Positions 35,354-46,267 of a stretch of 64,000 nucleotides of DNA are shown in pieces. Both the position numbers and the translations under genes were made by a program. The stretch comes from Colocasia esculenta (lineage: Eukaryota; Streptophyta; Magnoliopsida; Alismatales; Araceae): NCBI GenBank assembly GCA_014218235.1, contig CM024766.1:52045359-52109358 (forward strand). The letters run 5' to 3'. Numbering within the stretch: position 1 is the first letter of the stretch; the number at the start of each line of letters is the position of its first letter. The notes beneath the pieces are model-generated. The model was given only the letters and a program-made list of their open reading frames with translations, searched no databases and was not told where the DNA came from.

Positions 35354-37442
35354 TGTTGGATCGAAATGGCAGATTCACAGTCCTAGAGGGGGGGGGGTGA
35401 ATAGGACTTTGTAACTTTTCAAAATTCTTCTGAAAAACACAACACTAAGTAGATGTGTTAGTACTTGGTGTGGTGTGTGTGATTCAAGTGTGAACTTGGT
35501 GAAAAACAATCACACAGAAAATTGCACAAGAGATTTATCCTGGTTCGGCCCTTCCCATATAGAAGTCCTACATCCAGTCCTCAAGCCAACCACTTGAGAT
35601 TTCACTAAACTGCCAATCAACTTGGTCTTCTCTCACCCTTGAGAGGAAATTACAACACCCACTTGCTCCAAAGAAAGTCTTCCCTAAAACAGTGGTAAAC
35701 AAGACTGCCTTGTACTAAAGGCCTTCCCTTCACAAGAGGGGCAATGCAGAATCAAACTTCTGCAGAAAATACAACAGAAATGAAGGAAGAAACTCTTGTG
35801 TGCTTGCCTCAAGAATGAGCACAGAACACACACTTTCCAGCAAGATTGAAAGATAAGGAGTTTAATCTAAATCCTAGCTGAAGCTACTTGGGTGGACTTT
35901 GAAGTAAAAGCAATTACAGTTGCCACCCAAAAGACAGATCTTCAAAACAGGAATTTCTGAAGAGATTCTCTCAAATAGGAACTTGAGCAGGAAGGCTTTG
36001 AGAGGGCTTGAAGAACGCAAGATGAGCTTTCAAGGAATTGTCTTGAACACTATGCCTTGTTGTTGTTTCTTCAAGAGCTTTCTTCATTTTTTATAGTCTT
36101 CAAAAACTAGCTGTTTGGAGAAGATAGCCGTTGGAGTAAGATGGCTGTTGTGTTCTTAGCCGTTTTGAGATAGTCTTGGGGATCCTTTGGATCTTGGAAG
36201 TTTTATCTGAAGGGTCATGAAAATTGTCTCTTTCCAAGGTCTTCAGAAATAGGAGCAGTTGCCATAGCTAGAAGATAGGCCATTTAAAGTCTTGAGCTGA
36301 GCAACCCATGCCAGACATGTGCTCCAATAAATGCCTGTTTAGCAAGGACAAGACAAAGACAAAAGCATCTCCATACCTTTGTGGTAGGTGGGTCAGTGGA
36401 GTACAACAAACAGTATGGAACCTAGTATTCTTAGTCATTTCAGAAAATAAAGCAGACAGACAAAAGGTAAAGTATCGGTCTGACAGTGGTAGGTGAGATG
36501 GTCAGAAGCCATGCGTCTGAAACTTACATAAATGCTTTGTGTCTCTTAGAAGATATAGATTGAGGCAAAGGACACTAAAACTGTAGGACTAGAAATAAAT
36601 TGCAAAGAATGTTTTGCATAATTTCGAATGTACTGAATTTCGTCAGAAGAAATATATTAAAATAATGATCATGAAATTTGTCACTGATTTTATACTTAAG
36701 AAGTTTAAGATTCAACAAAGAACTAATAGAAATATTTCCTGACAGGTAGAACTGACAACAGGTACAAGTACACAACTAGCAGTGCAGTAGAATAGGTAAT
36801 TCGACTTAAGAAGTAAGTATGATTTGACTATAGTAGGAACTATGTAAATCGACTACAATAGAGCAACCATCAGTCGAATGTAGTGTAAGGCTATGAGTCG
36901 AGGTGGTGAGTCGAATGATGTTTAACTGTGAGTCGAAGTCTTGAATCGAATACAGTGTAAAAGACATTCGATATGAGTCGAGTCATGAGTCGAATACAGT
37001 GTAAAAGACATTCGACTGTATGAGTCGAAGTCATGAGTCGAATACAGTGTAAAAGACATTCGATATGAGTCGGAGTCATGAGTCGAATACAGTGTAAAAG
37101 ACATTCGACTGTATGAGTCGAAGTCATGAGTCGAATACAGTGAAAGACATTCGACTATATGAGTCGAATACAATGTAACGTTGTGGACATTTTCAAGACT
37201 TGTGACTGAGCTTCTGAATGAGTCGAATTAGTCGAATACATCAATCGAATTCAGTAGGCTATAGAGATAGTCTGTGCCTTAGAAAATTTTGGATATTGCA
37301 TCTGTCTAGAAATTTTTGTGATATATCTATATTATGGAAAATACATATTAGGGATTTTTCATGGTAGAAGCAAAATATGTATTTAAAGATTTGTCATAGA
37401 AAAATCATTATTATTTAAAGACTTAGGGGTAGTTGCTCAACA
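35354..37442 (-). repeat. Sirevirus-B 5' LTR
   Basis: Second copy of 24286-26373, with its own TCGA minisatellite (about 36790-37250) and minus-strand TATA box near 36097. Carries a longer G run after TCCTAGA. Confidence 0.96.
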
Positions 37443-38060
37443 CAGCTGAGCCCTCTTCACCATCTCAGCGTAGGTCGGGATGTCGAAAGGTGCGAGTTGA
37501 GTGATGTAGTGGGGCTTAAGGCCATTTAGAAAGCGCTTAGCCTTCATCCTTTCAGTGTTCACCAAATGTATAGCATGGCGTGCCAGTCTAGAGAACTGGG
37601 CTTCGTAATCTGCTACTGTCAGGCTTCGCTGTTTAAGAGCAGCGAATTCAACAACTTTCTTTTCCTGTACTCGTTCAGAGAAGTACTTAGCATTATAAGC
37701 TTCCTTAAATTCGGCCCAAGTAAATTGGCCATTAGCTTTTGTGGCTTCCACGGACTCCCACCATGCGCGGACATCCTTCTCCAGTTGGAATGTCGCTAAT
37801 AGGAGTTTGTCTCCGTCCGCACATTGCATTACACGGAAGATCCTTTCCGTTTCCTTTAGCCAGTGCTCCACTTCATCTGGATCCGTAGACCCACTGAACC
37901 TAGGCGGGTTCAAACCCCTGAAATTGTGATGCAGCTTGCCTACACCCGGTTGGTTCCCTCTGCGGTTACCACCACCTTGCTGGGTGGTTTGTAGTATGGC
38001 ACGAGTCAGTTCCTGGAGGGACTGTTGCATGCCTCTCATCTGGGCACGTTCCGCAGTCAT
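37443..38060 (-). pseudogene. gag: Gypsy-A Gag, N-terminal part
   Basis: Retrotrans_gag-type capsid domain on the minus strand from ATG at 38060, about 190 bp from the primer site. Landmarks: FRGLNPPRFSGSTDPDEVEHWLKE, AWWESV, FKEAYNAKYFSERVQEKK, KRFLNGLKPHY and PTYAEMVKRAQ. The frame is open up to the Sirevirus-B insertion at the cagct duplication (37443-37447) and continues at 24285. Confidence 0.93.
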
Positions 38061-38245
38061 TGTAGCTGTTTAGTTCCTACAAAATAGTTTGATAGTTATA
38101 ATGTTGATTAAAAGTTCAATTTGTGCGTGTGTGAGTTTATTTTGCTGATTACCCATGGTTCTACCCACATCTCTCATAGGTAGGATTACTGACTCTTAGT
38201 TGAGGTTGGTCAACCTAGATCACCCTACACTTAAGGATAACCTAA

Positions 38246-38257
38246 GCTCTGATACCA
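38246..38257 (-). other. Gypsy-A primer binding site
   Basis: Minus-strand TGGTATCAGAGC, six bases from the 5' LTR end at 38264. Initiator tRNA-Met type. Confidence 0.9.
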
Positions 38258-38263
38258 CAAAAC

Positions 38264-41209
38264 TGTCACGCCCTGACGCGGAATATCGGAGCGCGAAGGC
38301 AGTTGCAAGAAAAGGGTATAGAGCGAGTACTAGACATCAAACCATTGCACATTGAATAATACTAAAGCAAATCTTTCTCATTAATAACTTTTCAAATGTC
38401 TAGTTACAACCACTAATATCAGAGCCATTCTATAGGGCCCAATTACATTGCAAAAAAAGGAAATAACTAACTACAACTCTAAGATAACATAATGACTCGA
38501 GGGTACTCCTGGCTTCACTCTTGGCCATTCCCTTTCTCTTGTGTGTATGTGTCATCCTCGGTCTCACCTGAGAACACAACATCAAATAACGTAGGGTGAG
38601 CGATAACGCCCAGTAGGACTTAAATCTCAGGCTCAAGCAGGCTTTAAATAAATAGCGTATTTAATGGCAGAGTATCTAAGATAGCAGGTACAAGAGAGTC
38701 AAAATATAGCAAGAGATAGCACAACAGGTAACAGGATAGCACAATAGCACGAGATCGAGTATAGTTTCCAAAAATAGCACAAGTATCGAGTATAGCATGA
38801 ATAGCAGGATGGCCATAGCACAACTAGCACAAGTATAATAATAGCACGACGAGTATAGCACTTGTTTGTCATTCTAGACATCGAGAGAGTATAGCACGAT
38901 TTGTGTTTTGATTGTCATATAGATAGTCGAGATAGATAGCACTTGAGTGTAATGCCAAACACTCTGATCATTTAACTCCCATGGGCACTAGCACTTTCGG
39001 GCGCACATCCCAGGACCAGATTAGGCCCTTTATATATTGCCAGCATTAGTTATATTGTATCTTTAGACAATCAGTCAATGGCCAATATAGAGTACCAAGA
39101 ATAGTTAAGAGCACTAGATGAATAGACGAGATAGTAGAGAGAACGTGAATAGATGAGCGAGTAAAGTATAGATGAGAGCTAAGGGTACATCACGTAAAAC
39201 AACGAGTAAACAGGCAATAGTAACAATTGCACAACACGCGAACGTCGTATTGGCAGTCAGGTGGAATTCACGATCTTCTTGCTGGCCATGTTATGCACAA
39301 GTCCAGAGGTCCGACGTGATTCAAGGTAAGAATGAACTTCTAATAGCCGTTTGGATCATATCGATCCCTAAAGGTGTAATGGGTGTTAGGGTACAACCGG
39401 CTCGTCGACCATGTGCGAATCCATGATCAGAGGAGACTTACGGAGGCCTTGTGCAAGGGTTCACTAGTCCGGCGAAAGGAATATCCGACGGAGAGTTCAC
39501 CACAAGCCAAGTAAAGTGTGTATATAAAAACAGGTGCTCAACATTCTAGAGGAATTCTAGAACAGTGGAGCATCGATATCGGTATATAAACAACGCATGA
39601 AACGAATACAAGTCCTTTAAAATAGGGCAATTAATATACTTTATTGCAATAAATTTCTAGATACATTATGAGATATTTTATGCCAGATTTCAGCCATATA
39701 TGGATGGTTCATGTGTGTGCATGTGTAAGAGAAATCATAGATAGAAAAGAAGTCGTGAATATGTATTTTAAAGCATTCAATATAGCTCCATTTTAAAACA
39801 GGTGTTTTTACTGCGTGTATGACTGTTAAAAAGGCGTAAGAATATTGTAGAAAGTGAGAGCAATAAATTTTATGGGTTTTCATCAAAAATCCTGTGAACG
39901 TGACGTAGGCCAGTAAGGGTCGCGACAGGGTCAGGGCAGATCGCGACAGGGCCTAAAAAGGGTTGCGACAGGGCTGCCAGGACAGAAGGCCAGAACGCGA
40001 CGTAGGGTACTGTCACGTTCAGAATAGGACAAGGAAAGCGTCGCGATGGGCTTGAGAACGCGACCTGTCGGGCCGTCGCATTCTCAGGTCCGTGGCCTGA
40101 GTCTGACAGAGTTCTGCTCTGTCTTCGATTGCGGTCCAGAAATATCAGATTTTGATATAGGGTCGTTCAGTAAATCATAACTAATTGTATACACGATGAA
40201 AAATCATGAAACCAATGACAAATGAAACTAGACATGCGAGAGTACTTCCAGTAAATAGGAATTAGACAGAGAGCATGGTTTGAGCATGAACAATAATGAG
40301 TAACATAGAACATGATATAAAGTGCAAGATTGATTTAATTCGAGCAACATGCTCAACAAAAATTAGGGCTTTCAGGGGCAAAAGATCCCTAACAATATGA
40401 GGTGTCTACAGTAAAAATTTTATAGCATGGGTTCAAGTGTACATGGAGATATGATTCAAACATGATGACTCGGAGTTATCATGTTTGCAGAACTTCTAAA
40501 ATCAAGAACAAAAGATTGGCTTGATTGAAAGTTATGAAACAAGATGGCTTTTGTTCCTGCTGATTGGAACTACCTATAGATGGATTTGATTTAGTTTTGC
40601 TTGTGAGAATGTCTACCTTTGACTCGATTTGTCTTCTAGGGTTAAAATCTCCAAGAACGAGGAAGAAGCTCCAAGAACTCCTTCTCCCCACGAGATCCTC
40701 TTCTCCTTGGCCTCTTCTCCATGTCCAACAACCTTTGGCAACGAGCTAGGGTCGGTCAAGAGGGTTTAGGAGATGTATTTATGCATGTATGGGTTCCTAT
40801 TCCTACTTCTATTCTAATTGCTTTTTAATTACGAGATTTCCTAACTCCAACCTTCCTTTCTTGCTTTCCAACCTCTATTTAGGTTAGGATGGGATCTAAA
40901 TTCGTGCTAAATCATAAGGGGTAGACTTAGGAATCCAATTCCAACTCTTATTGCCTCTTTTAATGTTTAAAGAGTCCTTTTCTATTTAGGAGATATTAAC
41001 ACTCCGAATTTAGGGTATTTTCTTTTTATTTACTATTTGTAAATTCATATTCTGACCCAATAAGTTCTAGAGGATCATTAAGCAAAGCCCATTACTCTTT
41101 TCTATTTAATGAGTTTTATTTAATGCTCTTTTCATTGAATATCCCTCTAGCTGAGTTATTTATTTATTTATTATTTTTTTTATTTTTCACAAAAATTCAG
41201 GTTGCTACA
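38264..41209 (-). repeat. Gypsy-A 5' LTR (2946 bp)
   Basis: Starts TGTCACGCCC, ends GTTGCTACA, followed by the tgtat duplication. Includes a CGCGAC cluster at about 39896-40085 as in the left copy, and a 25-bp or so insertion near 39840 not present in the left LTR. Confidence 0.95.
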
Positions 41210-41404
41210 TGTATCATCACACGGGGAGAGTGCTATAAAAGGAAGGTCAATATACTTGTCACTGATTAAGGGGGAGAGTTGAGAGTATAGAACTTTTGAT
41301 TACACTTCATGTTCCACTCTATTTGATGTTGTCAAAAGGGGGGAGAAATGTTATATTATGTGAAAATTGTTGTCATGTTTTGCCATCATCAAAAAGGGGG
41401 AGAT
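41210..41404 (+). other. Copia-A internal 3' end with polypurine tracts
   Basis: Remainder of Copia-A after Gypsy-A; 41210-41214 is the right tgtat duplication. Purine runs AAGGGGGAGAG near 41268 and GATGTTGTCAAAAGGGGGG near 41324, and ATCAAAAAGGGGGAGAT (41388-41404) directly before the LTR. Confidence 0.85.
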
Positions 41405-43258
41405 TGTTGAGTGTGTGTTTGGATGATGACATATTATACACAATCTGATGTCATATTGCATATATGTGGAAGATTGTTGAGTTGTGTATTCATTTGGATG
41501 ATGACTAAAATATGTGGTTATGGATGATGCCTAAACACTCATACTTTGATTTTGATGATGACATATTGTACATATTATAATAATGATTAAAAAATATGTT
41601 TTTGATATCTCATATTTCATATTTTGATGATAATGACATGTTTTGATGGTTCACACTTTATACATACAGGTTTACACAATTTTGTCAAAGTTGTGTCGAC
41701 ACAAATTGGATGTCAGGTCGACACACATAGTCTGCCCAGTAAGCACCTAAAGAACAAAGTCATAATTGTATCGACACACATAGTTTTCCCAGTAAGCTTT
41801 TGAAGAACAAAGTCACAGTTGTGTCAAAACTAGTTGTTAATCAGGTCGACACAAGTTTCCTCCCAATAAGTAGGAACTGAAATTTAATCAGTTGCATCGA
41901 CACACATGAAAACTTGTGTCAACACACATTACGTGAAAACTCAGGAACATAAAGGGTATGATTTTCAAAGGATGTGATTTATCTCTGAAGACTTTTGGGA
42001 GACTCTATTATTACCAAAATACCCTTTCATCCAAGTGGCTATGAGGAGAAGGACTTTTGGACATGTGACAACCTTGGATGAACCCTAAGCTTTTGTGCAC
42101 ATGCCTCTCTCATACAAGGGACTGCACTGAGGCTATAAAAAGCCTCTTGTCTCATCTGGAACAACCATCCATCACAAAGAACATGGGGATCAAGGCCAAG
42201 TATAGAAGGAGAGTGTTAGAGTGCTGCAAGAGGAGCAGATTAAGGAGAAGAGCGCAGAGCTGAGAAAAAAAGCAATCATGCAAAAAAGAAGAGTAGTAGA
42301 GGAAGAAAGAGCAGTCGTGCAAAGGAGAAGCAGCAGAGCTGAGAAGAAGAAGTAGATCTGAAGGAAGGTGGAAGAGGAAGCTTGTGCAAGAGCAGAAGCA
42401 CGAAGCTCAGCATCTGTGGAAGAACTCAAGAGTATCAACTTAGATCTGAATTTCTCTGTAAATCAGATCTGAAATTGAGTATAGCGAATTGAGGTTGATT
42501 TGAGAGATTTCAACTCAGACTGGCTGAGGAGCACATCCAGATGATGCGTTCGCGCAAGAGGATCTAAAGCACGACTTCAACTTTCAAAATCTGAAGATCT
42601 AGAGTTCAATTCAAATAGTCTAGAGAAAATTGGGCGAAGCCAAAGGACTGGTGTTTGAGGATTTGTCTCCCTTAACTCTGATCTTCATGTGAATTTGTTT
42701 TTCACTTTTAAACTTCATCATGAACTTTTTAATTGCTCCTACTGGTGATAGGAGTGTTGATCCCATACTATGTTTGTGTGTGGATTGAGAAGGTCTGTTT
42801 GACCTTGAAGCTGTGAATCAGTTGATATGCTATGTAATCAGCTGTTGACAAGTTGTGAGTCAGTATTCAAGTTGTGATTCAGCGTTCAAGCTGTGAGTCA
42901 TCAGTTGTTTGAAGTTGTGAATCAGCGATTTAGTGAAGCCTTACTTGGTTTGAGTGAGGGGTGGACGTAGGTCTCCATTTGGGAGCCGAACCACCTTAAA
43001 AATATCCTGTGCAATGGTTTGATGTGTTGATTTTCCACTAGAATACTTGCATAGGATTTTGATCATCTTCTAAGCACTCATACACTTATAGATAGATGAT
43101 CTAACATGCTTTAGATTTCTGTAAGTTAATCAAATCAATGGGTACCTATTTGAATAGAGATTTTAATTTGACATATTTTTAATTGCATAAGATTTTCGCT
43201 ACAAATCTATTCAACCCCCCTTCTATATTTGCCATATCACCGCATCTTCGATCCAACA
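41405..43258 (+). repeat. Copia-A 3' LTR (1854 bp)
   Basis: Matches the 5' LTR, followed by atgta (43259-43263). TATA box at 42134-42140. The palindrome array (41693-41925) has lost one 22-bp half of the second pair: TCGA/TCAA cores at 41696/41718, 41771, 41824/41846 and 41897/41919. Confidence 0.95.
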
Positions 43259-44156
43259 ATGTAGTCAAGCAAATGTGTATGAATGTATATGTAAGATGTT
43301 AATTTTTTTGCCTTTGAAATAGTGCCAGCATAATCCTTAAATTTTTTGATGTCCTCTAACATAAAATCAAAGCAATGTGCAACACAAGGTGTCCAAAATA
43401 GCATCTTCCTCTTCTCCATCAACAACCTTCTAACTGCAATATTGTAAGATGCATTGTCAATATCAACTTGTACAACGTTTTCTCCAATTTTTTTCATCAT
43501 TTTATCTAACTATTCATATAACAACCTCGCATCCTCTCTTTGGTGTGAGACATCTATTGACTCTACAAAATAAGTTCCTTCTAGACAATTCACTAAAAAA
43601 TTTATCTATTTCTTTTACCTTTTGTCACTCCATCCATCGTATATGATAGTACACCCATACACTTTTCAATGTTGCTTGTGCCTTTTCCACCATTTTTTGA
43701 AGGAGGGGCATTCTCAACGTATTATAAGATGGTGGTTTATATCATGAACCAAATCGAACAGCCAATTCAAATATTAGCTCAAAACTCTTTGATTTCGTAG
43801 CATTGAATGGTATACCATGTTTATAAAACCACATTGCTATAGCCTCATCAAGAATCATCTTCTCCTCATTTTGATTGTATTGAACTTTGCACAATTTTTC
43901 CACTTCTTTTATCAAAAAATTCTTTTGCATTCATCCTTGCAAAAACATCCATTGGCCCTTTAGCATGCTTCTTTGTGAATGAGATTTAGTAAGGACACCT
44001 TTGTTTCTTTCTAGAGTTGGCTCTTATTCAACAGATGATGGGACAACATTATCAGAAGCACATGTACTTCTAGAAGATGCCATCTTCCTCTTTTTATTTT
44101 TGTTCAACTGATGCAACATCTCCTCAGGAATCTCTTTTGTGCTTTTAGGACATTTC
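43259..44156 (-). pseudogene. hAT transposase fragment 2 (DUF659 region)
   Basis: Minus strand. Landmarks: MWFYKHGIPFNATKS (43742-43930), then after frame breaks GENVVQVDIDNASYN, RRLLMEKRKMLFWTPCVAHC and FMLEDIKKF (43259-43500). These are the DUF659 and ribonuclease-H-like core blocks of plant hAT transposases. Frameshifts around 43500-43740 and 43930-44040 show the gene is dead. It joins fragment 3 across the solo LTR and fragment 1 across Copia-A. Bases 43259-43263 and 44152-44156 are target duplication copies. Confidence 0.9.
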
Positions 44157-46071
44157 TATAGGCCCATGGTAGCAAGTCTACGAGCACCTAAGGGGGGGAG
44201 GGGTTAATAGGTAGAAACAGAAATTTGAAAGCAAATTCAACACTTTAGACTTTAGTTAGTGAATAAAAACGTGTGCAATGAAAATTAAAGGAGCGAAAGC
44301 ATAATCATACAAAAGACACAAGGAATTTTATCTTGGTTTAGTCCTTCCAAAAGGAAGTCCTACGTCTAGGCCCAAGAACACTTGGGATTTCATTAACCAA
44401 TGTACAATCTCCCCAAGGATATACAACCCCCAGCACATATGGTCCCCCCTTCTACACAAGGGGAATACACCCAGCACCCCAATTGGTCTTCTTTTCTTTC
44501 TGATCAAGTAGACAGCCCACTACTTCACCTCAGTCAGATACTTCTTTTGCGAGCTCAGAAACAACTCATTAGTACAAACCCTAGTAGGTTTTCAACATTC
44601 ATCACTAGCTGGTCTTCTCTTCAACAAGGGGCACAACCCCCAGCTCCCAAGCTGATCCTCACTTCCTACAGGAATAAGAATACTTATGAATCAAAAGCTT
44701 GAACCCAAAGCCCCTAGACCAAGTTCAGTATGAACGATGGAGATGCTTGATCTGAGATGATGCCTAAGAGTAAAAGAGTAGGCAAACCCACAAATCTCTC
44801 TCACAGATTCACAATGACACACAGAGGGAGAATGGAGAGGATGAGGCTTGAACAGAAACTTCTGATTTTTGTGTGTTTTCCCCTACTATTGTTATGCTAT
44901 GAAAGCCATCATCCTTTTATGCATCCTTTGAAGAATATTTCTGCAAAGATCTATTGGAGCTCTTCCTGTTGCTTCTTTTCTTCTTTTTCTTGTTGAGTCT
45001 AATGGATGCCTTCTTTGAGTCTAACAGATGCTTGGAATAGAAGAGAGCCTTCCAACTTTGTTTCTAACGGATGCCTCAAGATTCTTCTTGTCTTGTGAGC
45101 ATTTAATGCTAGAGATAGAAAAAAGGCATGTTAGTTAGTTAGTCATATCTCTCCATATTTTCTGTGTTAGGTGGATAACTTTTTGTCAGCAAGAAATAAG
45201 GAGAGATTTCTATTAGAGGACATAAGTTGTCTTTCTGTCAGTAGGAAGCAAGGAGATTCAAATTTCATTGAGCGTCAAAGACATGTTGTTCATTAATCGA
45301 TGTAGACAAGTACGTAAGTCATCAGTAATCAGTGCAAAAAATGAATTCTGAACACTTGGTTCACTAATCAGAATGTAAATAAGTAAGTGTTCAGTAATCA
45401 GAACATTCAGAACATCAATCAATTTGTTACTGAATCTTTTGTTTAGTAATCAGAACATTTGTTCATTAATCAATATGAAACAGGTCACTTGTTCACCAAT
45501 CAACGCATTTGACTTAAGCTGGTCACTAATTGGAAGCATATATGATAATTGTTCACCAATTGAAATATTATAAGGCATGTATTCACCAATCGGAACAGTT
45601 ACAAGTCAATCGGATCGAGAAATAAATGATTGTTCATCAATCGGAACATCTAAACACCAATTAGAGGAAAGCTTAAAACAATAGTCGGTATAAAATTTGT
45701 TCACCAATCGATACACGATTCTTCAGCAATCGAAAACTCATAACACGAATCGATAGACAAATTTGATCTTCAATCGATAGAACACTTTGTTCATCAATCG
45801 ATAAAGACTTCTTCTCCAGTTGATAGGCGATTTGTTCTCCAATCGATAGACATTCGTTCTCCAATCGATATGCGATTTGAACAGTAATTGATATGGAGTT
45901 GAAGTGCAAATCTTTAAGTGATATGAAATTATCTTATTTCATATTCATAAACATCTTGAAAAATATATTGATGATTTTCATGAGAGAAAAATATTATTAA
46001 ATATATTTATGACAATATGAGTTTTAGTTATCACAAAAACTAAGGGATAAATAAATGAGAGTGGTTCAACA
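44157..46071 (-). mobile_element. Solo LTR of a Copia (Sirevirus-like) element in the hAT gene
   Basis: 1915 bp flanked by the 5-bp duplication atttc (44152-44156 and 46072-46076). Read on the minus strand it begins TGTTGAACC and ends near TATA where CA is expected, so the last base pair has probably mutated. Its U5 side has the G-run and the block around 44325-44376 (TTATCTTGGTTTAG, CCTACGTC) shared with the other Copia LTRs here. Motifs CAATCGATA and CCAATCGG recur at 45290-45890. The hAT frame runs straight across the site when the LTR and one duplication are ignored. No internal domain or second LTR remains. Confidence 0.9.
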
Positions 46072-46267
46072 ATTTCTTTACATCACTAAATCCTCCAATC
46101 AAATGCTCCTTCTGTCTTTTGATTCCTCTGCTTGTCACCAAGCCACAAAATTCACATTTCACCTTGTTCTTATCATGTTCATCGGGCCAGTATGCATACC
46201 TCCAACTGGGATCATTAGATTTGACCTTCTTCTTCGAATTTGTTTCAGGTGTGGAAGTAGAATCCAT
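46072..46267 (-). pseudogene. hAT transposase N-terminus with BED zinc finger
   Basis: Starts with ATG at 46267 (MDSTSTPETNSKKK), then WRYAYWPDEHDKNKVKCEFCG and IKRQKEHLIGGFSDVKK, a BED-type finger as at the N-terminus of many plant hAT transposases. Reading continues into 44156 with CPKSTKEIPEEM once the solo LTR is ignored. Confidence 0.9.

Larger units (their letters stand above)
24286..37442 (-). mobile_element. Sirevirus-B: complete-length Sirevirus with env-like ORF (13,157 bp)
   Basis: LTRs 24286-26373 (2088 bp) and 35354-37442 (2089 bp), with TG...CA ends and perfect duplication cagct (24281-24285 and 37443-37447). Minus-strand order: 5' LTR, tRNA-Met primer site, Gag, protease, integrase, RT, RNase H, spacer with promoter-like motifs, env-like ORF, polypurine tract, 3' LTR. 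This is the full Sirevirus layout and the innermost layer of the nest. Gag, pol and env-like frames all carry frameshifts or stops. It lies inside Gypsy-A gag. Confidence 0.97.
19243..41209 (-). mobile_element. Gypsy-A: long-LTR Ty3/Gypsy element, pol mostly lost, split by Sirevirus-B
   Basis: LTRs 19243-22171 and 38264-41209 begin TGTCACG and end GCTACA on the plus strand, with the perfect duplication tgtat at 19238-19242 and 41210-41214. The primer site and gag are next to the right LTR, so the element reads on the minus strand. Remaining genes are Gag with two zinc knuckles, protease and the beginning of RT; the rest of pol is replaced by an unrelated plus-strand segment (22172-23062). Hand comparison of the first roughly 250 bp of the LTRs shows about 5 differences. 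Confidence 0.95.
12398..43258 (+). mobile_element. Copia-A: gag-only Sirevirus-type element, split by Gypsy-A
   Basis: Two LTRs (12398-14249 and 41405-43258) in the same orientation start TGTTGAG and end CCAACA, flanked by the perfect 5-bp duplication atgta (12393-12397 and 43259-43263). A tRNA-Met primer site follows the 5' LTR and a polypurine tract precedes the 3' LTR. The internal region, after removal of the nested 21,967-bp Gypsy-A and one copy of its duplication, is about 5.2 kb and codes only for Gag. No protease, integrase, RT or RNase H is seen. Hand comparison of the first roughly 275 bp of the two LTRs gives about 18 differences, clearly more than for the elements nested inside. 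Confidence 0.93.

Noticed and set aside
38430..38881. Small ORFs repeated in both Gypsy-A LTRs
   Set aside because: Present only because the LTR is duplicated; low-complexity AGCACAAGTA repeats and no conserved domain.
19243..41209. Two 2.9-kb near-identical segments as a segmental duplication
   Set aside because: TG...CA ends, tgtat target duplication, primer site and same orientation show that they are the two LTRs of one Gypsy element.
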